This document shows positions 6,802 to 10,435 of a stretch of DNA of 10,435 bases, one piece after another. The stretch's first letter is position 1; every line of letters begins with the position of its first letter. Source of the DNA: Clostridiales bacterium (GTDB taxonomy: Bacteria; Bacillota; Clostridia; Oscillospirales; Acutalibacteraceae); contig DXVY01000013.1 in the NCBI GenBank assembly GCA_019417145.1, positions 1-10,435 on the forward strand, given 5' to 3'. Position numbers and translations under genes: made by a program. Under the pieces are notes generated by a model. It searched no databases and was not told where the DNA came from. It worked only from the letters and a program-made list of their open reading frames with translations.

Positions 6802-7839
6802 ATGACAACCACCCTTTTGGTGCAGACCGATCGGATATTGCACAATATTAACCTTATGCAAAAGCATCTGAACGACACGGCCATTATCCCCAATCTGTCT
6901 GCCAACGCCTACGGGCTGGGCGATGTAGCGGTGGGACAGTTGCTGGCCAAAGAGGGATACAGCTTTTTTGCCGTATCCCGGCTGGAAGAGGCCGAACGGC
7001 TGCTCAACGCCCTGCCCGGCATAGAGGTCCTGCTGCTCACCCCCTACAGCACCGAGCCGGAAGTCGTACGGATTGTTCAGCGGGATATCATCGCCACCGT
7101 GGGCTCCAACGACGGCGCCGTAATACTGTCCGGCGTGGCGGGACAAATGGGCACCAAAGCCCGCTGCCATCTGCGTTTCGACCTTGGCGCGGGGAGTTCC
7201 GGCTATCTGCCCGCCGATGCGGGCAAGGCCGCTCAGACCATTAAATACTGTACCCATCTGCTGGTGGAAGGGGTGTACGCATCCCTGACCGGCGAGGATA
7301 ATGAAAAACGCAGCCGGCTGCAATACGAGGAGTTTCAGAAGGCACTGCAGGCCCTTTCCAAGGAAAAAATTCGGTATGGCGGCGCCCATATCGCCAATGC
7401 AGCCGCCGGCCTGCGTTTTCCCTGGGCCCGAATGGACGGGGTGCGCATAGGCCCCGCTCTTACCGGCCGTCTGCCCATACGGGACAAATGGGGACTCAAA
7501 AGGGTTGGGCGGGTAGTGACCGAAATATCCGATATTCGCTGGGTGCCCAAGGGAAGGCGCCTCGGCGGCCGGGTCAAACTCCGGCGGCCTACGCGGGTGG
7601 CCACCCTGCCGGTCGGCTATGCCGACGGGCTCTTTTCCGAGCAGAAGGATGGGCGCCGTCTGTTTGGCCGCAAGCTCTACTGCGAGTACCAGGGGAAGCG
7701 GGTACCGGTGTTGGGACAGCCTGGTTATACCACCACCATGGTGGATGTGACCGATCTGACCTGTTCGGCCGGTGCGCAGGTTTCCTTTGAAGTCAGCCCT
7801 TATTATGTAAACAACGGGCTCAGGAGGGAGTATGTCTAG
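6802..7839 (+). CDS. Alanine-racemase-fold protein lacking catalytic residues (predicted pseudoenzyme)
   Basis: A 345-residue protein with the outline of alanine racemase (fold III barrel plus C-terminal beta domain): ANAYG near 34-38, HIAN at 196-199, VRIG at 214-217, GYADG at 272-276, MVDVTDL from 313. Geobacillus Alr numbering from memory is used here. The PLP-binding Lys39 is Ser33 (LSANAYG for the usual VKANAYG), and the other base Tyr265 is Gly256 (LGGR for VGYG). Lys129 is Arg125, Arg136 is Ser132, Ser204 is Ala200 and Met312 is Tyr309. Tyr43 (Tyr37), Arg219 (Arg215) and Tyr284 (Tyr273) remain. Classic racemization should be impossible. The frame is intact, with AAGGAGG eight bases before the start and a strong promoter, so it is probably functional in another role (ligand sensing, partner of the next gene). 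It should not be named alr. Confidence 0.82.
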   Translation: MTTTLLVQTDRILHNINLMQKHLNDTAIIPNLSANAYGLGDVAVGQLLAKEGYSFFAVSRLEEAERLLNALPGIEVLLLTPYSTEPEVVRIVQRDIIATVGSNDGAVILSGVAGQMGTKARCHLRFDLGAGSSGYLPADAGKAAQTIKYCTHLLVEGVYASLTGEDNEKRSRLQYEEFQKALQALSKEKIRYGGAHIANAAAGLRFPWARMDGVRIGPALTGRLPIRDKWGLKRVGRVVTEISDIRWVPKGRRLGGRVKLRRPTRVATLPVGYADGLFSEQKDGRRLFGRKLYCEYQGKRVPVLGQPGYTTTMVDVTDLTCSAGAQVSFEVSPYYVNNGLRREYV

Positions 7840-9175
7840 GGCGCCTCTTTGGCAGGCCGTCCATCGCTATGCCGGCCAAGGGACGGCCCGTTTTCATACA
7901 CCGGGCCACAGCGGCCGGGCGGGCGACGCCCTGCCTTCCGCCTTTGCCGGCATTCTTCCCTGCGACCAGACCGAAATACCAGGGCTGGACAGCTTATACG
8001 AGTCCGACGGGGTTATCCGGGAGGCTGAGGACCTGGCGGCGGAGCTGTTCGGCGCGCAGGCCACCCTTTTTTCCGCCGGCGGATGCACCCTTTGCATCCA
8101 GACCATGCTGGCGCTTGCGGCCCGCTCGGGGGAGGCCGTGGCCATGGACCGTCGTTCCCACCGCACGGCCGTGCACGCCTGCGCCCTGCTTGACCTTGAT
8201 CCGGTCTGGCTGTATCCTGGGCCGGACGGGCGAATAGCCCCCCAAACGGTGCAAGAGCTGCTAACCCGCCGCCCGGATATACGGGCGGTCTACCTCACCA
8301 GCCCCGACTACTACGGCCGTTTGTGCGACATAGGGGCCATAGCCGCCGTGTGTCGCTTAAAGGGTATTCCCCTGCTGGTGGACAACGCCCATGGTTCCCA
8401 TCTCGCTTTCCTATCCCCCTCATTGCATCCCCTACACCTGGGCGCGACCATGACGGCCGATTCGGCCCATAAGACCCTGCCGGTGCTGACCGGCGGCGCC
8501 ATGCTACAAATCGGCACCCACGCCTATGTTGCCCACGCAAAATCCAAAATGGCCCTTTTTGGCTCCACCAGCCCTTCCTATCCTATCATGGCCTCCCTGG
8601 ACCTGGCCCGGGCCTGGCTGCAGGAGACAGGGGCGGCGGCCTTCGCCGCGCTGGCCCAAAAAAGCCGGCGGTTGGAGGAGGTTTGCCGGCGGGCGGGCAT
8701 TCCCACAGTGGACGGCCTCCGGGACCCCACGCGGCTGACCCTCTATACCGGCGCTATAGGTGTCAGCGGACTGCGGGCGGCAAGCTATTTCAGAGAAAGA
8801 GGCTGCCAGGCCGAGCACGCTGACGACGGCTATGCTGTTTTTATTCTCACCCCCTTCCAGACCGACGCCGAGTTGGACCGGCTGGCGGCGGCTGTGGCCG
8901 ACCTGCCCGAGTATTTACATACAGAACCGTCGGCGCAGATTGGCACCGGCTCCTATACGCTGCCGGCGGCAGAAGGGGTTCTATCGGTGCGGGAGGCCCT
9001 ATTTGCGGTAACCGAGCGTCTGCCGGTAATGGACGCCGTTGGAAGAATCGCAGCCCAGGCGGCCTGCCCCTGCCCTCCGGGGGTCCCAGTCGTGGTTCCG
9101 GGCGAAAAAATCTCGTCCGAGGGGGCGCAAATTTTGTTTCAGGCTGGCATTTTGTCTATAGAAGTGGTAAAATGA
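7832..9175 (+). CDS. PLP-dependent Orn/Lys/Arg decarboxylase family protein (YaaO-like)
   Basis: A 447-residue fold-I PLP protein, cytosolic. Family marks are PGHSG (24-28, usually PGHKG), the TEIPGLDSLY segment, EAEDLAAELFGA, the ring-binding Asp184 in VDNAHGSH and the Schiff-base Lys214 in DSAHKTLP. The catalytic core is therefore complete, in contrast to the preceding protein. Related enzymes decarboxylate arginine, lysine or ornithine to polyamine precursors, but the substrate cannot be read here and some relatives may do other amino-acid chemistry. It is somewhat shorter than B. subtilis YaaO, mainly in the C-terminal domain. Its start overlaps the stop of the racemase-like gene by eight bases, with AGGAGGGAG directly upstream, which suggests translational coupling. 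The darA-holB context supports the YaaO assignment. Confidence 0.85.
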   Translation: MSRAPLWQAVHRYAGQGTARFHTPGHSGRAGDALPSAFAGILPCDQTEIPGLDSLYESDGVIREAEDLAAELFGAQATLFSAGGCTLCIQTMLALAARSGEAVAMDRRSHRTAVHACALLDLDPVWLYPGPDGRIAPQTVQELLTRRPDIRAVYLTSPDYYGRLCDIGAIAAVCRLKGIPLLVDNAHGSHLAFLSPSLHPLHLGATMTADSAHKTLPVLTGGAMLQIGTHAYVAHAKSKMALFGSTSPSYPIMASLDLARAWLQETGAAAFAALAQKSRRLEEVCRRAGIPTVDGLRDPTRLTLYTGAIGVSGLRAASYFRERGCQAEHADDGYAVFILTPFQTDAELDRLAAAVADLPEYLHTEPSAQIGTGSYTLPAAEGVLSVREALFAVTERLPVMDAVGRIAAQAACPCPPGVPVVVPGEKISSEGAQILFQAGILSIEVVK

Positions 9176-9236
9176 AAAATGGACAAGGGACGGGATTTCT
9201 TTGTTCTATGTCCCCGCCAAGGGGAATAAGCTTGTA

Positions 9237-9312
9237 TTGACAGCGCCCTGCTTTTTGTAGCGATTACGGTCTGCCGCAAGGCGGCGCTGTGACCCGTTTA
9301 TAACGGGAATAG
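9237..9312 (+). promoter_or_regulatory. darA leader with -35-like box and competing inverted repeats
   Basis: A perfect TTGACA lies at 9237-9242, but no good -10 follows at 16-18 bases (GATTAC at 9262 is 19 bases away), so promoter activity is uncertain. Three inverted repeats follow. CAGCGCC (9241-9247) can pair with GGCGCTG (9283-9289). GCCGC (9273-9277) can pair with GCGGC (9281-9285), which overlaps that same arm. CCCGTT (9293-9298) can pair with AACGGG (9302-9307) six bases before the ribosome site. The first two cannot form together. No known riboswitch class was recognised. Confidence 0.35.
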
Positions 9313-9325
9313 AGGAGGAGACCTT

Positions 9326-9646
9326 ATGAAATTGATATTTGCCATTGTGGGCAGCGACGATTCCCATGCCGTTTCCACCGCCCTGACCCGTTCGGGCTAC
9401 TCGGTGACCAAGCTGTCTACCACCGGTGGCTTTCTGAAGGTTGGAAACACCACCTTTTTGATCGGTGTGGAGGATGACCGTGTGGACGGCGCCATTGAGA
9501 TTATATCCAAATATTGCCGCAAACGCACCCAGGTTATGCCGGACACTTCCATTTACGGTGGGGAATTCGCCTCTATGCCCATCGAGGTAACGGTGGGCGG
9601 GGCCACCGTCTTTGTCACCGACGTGGACCGGTTTGAGAAGCTGTAA
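9326..9646 (+). CDS. darA: Cyclic-di-AMP receptor DarA/PstA (YaaQ family, PII-like)
   Basis: A 106-residue PII-like trimeric protein that binds the second messenger c-di-AMP; its downstream partner is not established. It aligns nearly without gaps in its first half with the DarA/PstA family: MKLI at the start, VTKLSTTGGFLKVGNTTFLIGVED with Thr28, Phe36, Leu37, Asn41 and Gly47 at the positions implicated in nucleotide binding, and EVTVGGATVFV near the end. Only the loop around residues 75-85 is a little shorter than in B. subtilis (109 residues). AGGAGGAG six bases upstream supports the start. In Bacillus the gene lies between tmk and yaaR-holB; here it directly precedes holB. Confidence 0.94.
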   Translation: MKLIFAIVGSDDSHAVSTALTRSGYSVTKLSTTGGFLKVGNTTFLIGVEDDRVDGAIEIISKYCRKRTQVMPDTSIYGGEFASMPIEVTVGGATVFVTDVDRFEKL

Positions 9647-9677
9647 GGGACGGTTTTTACCGCCCCTTTTCTCTTTA
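9647..9677 (+). terminator. Probable terminator between darA and holB
   Basis: An 8-base stem with one mismatch (9647-9654 with 9659-9666) around a TTTT loop, followed by TTTTCTCTTTA. It starts directly after the darA stop. The mismatch and interrupted T run suggest partial termination, which would allow some transcription into holB. Confidence 0.65.
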
Positions 9678-9723
9678 TTCTCTTTCTCTGTCACCGTCCC
9701 CTGAAAGGAGAGCGCAACAGCCT

Positions 9724-10435
9724 ATGGACAGGCTCCAGGATTTTGCAGGAAACGCGTCGGTCAAGGCGGCCGTGGGCGGTATGCTCCGCACCGGCCGTAT
9801 TCCCCATGCCATGATTCTGGAGGGGGATGAGGGACTGGGTAAGCGGACGCTGGCCGATTTTATGGCCAAGGCGGCCGTCTGCGCCGGAGAAGAGGCGCAT
9901 ATTCCCTGCGGAAAATGTAAGAACTGCCGTTTAGCGGAGGGGGGCAATCACCCCGATATCGCTTATATCCGTCCTACCGGCCGCACCCTGTCGGTGGACG
10001 CCATTCGGCAGGTACGGCAGGACGCCTATGTACTGCCCCATCAGGCGGGTAGGCGGATCTTTATTTTCCCGGAAGCCGACGCCATGACCGAGCAGGCGCA
10101 AAACGCCCTGCTCAAGGTCTTGGAGGAACCGCCGGACTATGTGGTCTTTATGCTGCTCACCGTTAGCGCCGCCCGGCTTCTGACCACCATCCGCTCCCGC
10201 AGCACGGTATTTACTCTTTCGGCTCCCGGCCTGCAAGAGGCCGAGGCCTGTCTCTTAAAGCAGCTCGAGTTGGAGGCGGGAGACGAGCTCTCATCCGGCG
10301 CAGCTCCCGCAAAAATCAGGGAGCTGCTGCGGGCGCAGGGCGGAAATATTGGCCGCGCCAAGGCCCTGCTTTTGGCCGGTCAGGAGCCGGCGGAGGAGCA
10401 AACGGCCGCCGCACTGCTCCGACTGGCTGCTGGAG
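9724..10435 (+). CDS. holB: DNA polymerase III delta-prime subunit, 3' partial
   Basis: The first 237 residues of the clamp-loader delta-prime subunit, an AAA+ protein that helps load the sliding clamp; the frame is open to the window's end. Walker A is GDEGLGKRT (34-42). Four cysteines (53, 62, 65, 68) form the zinc module inserted after it. The Walker-B region reads IFIFPEADAMT (111-121), followed by NALLKVLEEPP. The sensor/Arg-finger segment is TTIRSRS with Arg159; the usual SRC is SRS (Ser160). The P-loop looks complete, unlike the degenerate one in E. coli delta-prime. The ribosome site AAGGAG ends 13 bases before the ATG, longer than usual, but no better in-frame start exists. It follows darA after 77 bases that hold a probable terminator. 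Confidence 0.93.
   Translation, partial: MDRLQDFAGNASVKAAVGGMLRTGRIPHAMILEGDEGLGKRTLADFMAKAAVCAGEEAHIPCGKCKNCRLAEGGNHPDIAYIRPTGRTLSVDAIRQVRQDAYVLPHQAGRRIFIFPEADAMTEQAQNALLKVLEEPPDYVVFMLLTVSAARLLTTIRSRSTVFTLSAPGLQEAEACLLKQLELEAGDELSSGAAPAKIRELLRAQGGNIGRAKALLLAGQEPAEEQTAAALLRLAAG

Noticed and set aside
6595..7389. Minus-strand open frame of 264 codons across the promoter and racemase-like gene
   Set aside because: It crosses a terminator and a consensus plus-strand promoter, shows no recognisable domain and lies opposite a well-supported gene.
6802..7839. Calling this gene alr, an active alanine racemase
   Set aside because: The PLP-binding lysine and the catalytic tyrosine are both absent from their motifs, so only the fold can be assigned.
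9187..9214. Terminator after the YaaO-like gene (GGGAC at 9187-9191 with GTCCC at 9210-9214)
   Set aside because: A five-base stem with an 18-base loop and no T run after it; too weak to call.
9176..9325. ydaO-type c-di-AMP riboswitch ahead of darA
   Set aside because: The region is short and I see none of the conserved ydaO core sequences; only simple inverted repeats are present.

Overview
The window reads as chromosome from a high-GC, endospore-forming member of the Clostridia (Firmicutes). The grounds are a SpoVB-type exporter, a c-di-AMP receptor of the DarA/YaaQ family next to holB (a conserved Firmicutes block), strong AGGAGG ribosome sites, consensus vegetative promoters, and a dockerin-bearing secreted esterase of the kind found in plant-polysaccharide-degrading or gut Clostridia. 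The species cannot be told from the sequence. All real genes lie on the plus strand. No RNA gene, CRISPR array, transposon or gene-free stretch over 300 bases was seen.

Layout. (1) 1-2226: the 3' part of a large secreted protein with LGFP-like repeats, a beta-sandwich module, an SGNH/GDSL esterase domain and a C-terminal type I dockerin, closed by a strong terminator. (2) 2373-3938: a SpoVB-like flippase of the MOP superfamily, with a possible sporulation sigma-E promoter in front. (3) 4063-6617: a zinc/cadmium resistance operon. An SmtB/CzrA-type ArsR repressor with a complete alpha-5 metal site precedes a P1B-2 (ZntA/CadA) efflux ATPase. A consensus promoter with an SmtB/CadC-like operator lies in front and a perfect hairpin terminator behind. 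(4) 6802-9175: a two-gene operon with its own strong promoter. The first gene encodes an alanine-racemase-fold protein that appears to have lost both catalytic bases. The second encodes an intact PLP enzyme of the Orn/Lys/Arg decarboxylase family (YaaO-like), and its start overlaps the first gene's stop. (5) 9326-10435: darA (c-di-AMP receptor) behind a leader with mutually exclusive inverted repeats, then the 5' part of holB (DNA polymerase III delta-prime), which runs off the window.

Regions 4 and 5 resemble the Bacillus yaaO-tmk-yaaQ-yaaR-holB block, but tmk and yaaR are not in their usual places and a racemase-like pseudoenzyme has been added at the front. The most unusual item is this predicted pseudoenzyme, which keeps its fold signatures while nearly every active-site position has changed. 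It is an intact open frame with its own consensus promoter and tight translational linkage to a PLP enzyme, so it looks maintained rather than decaying.
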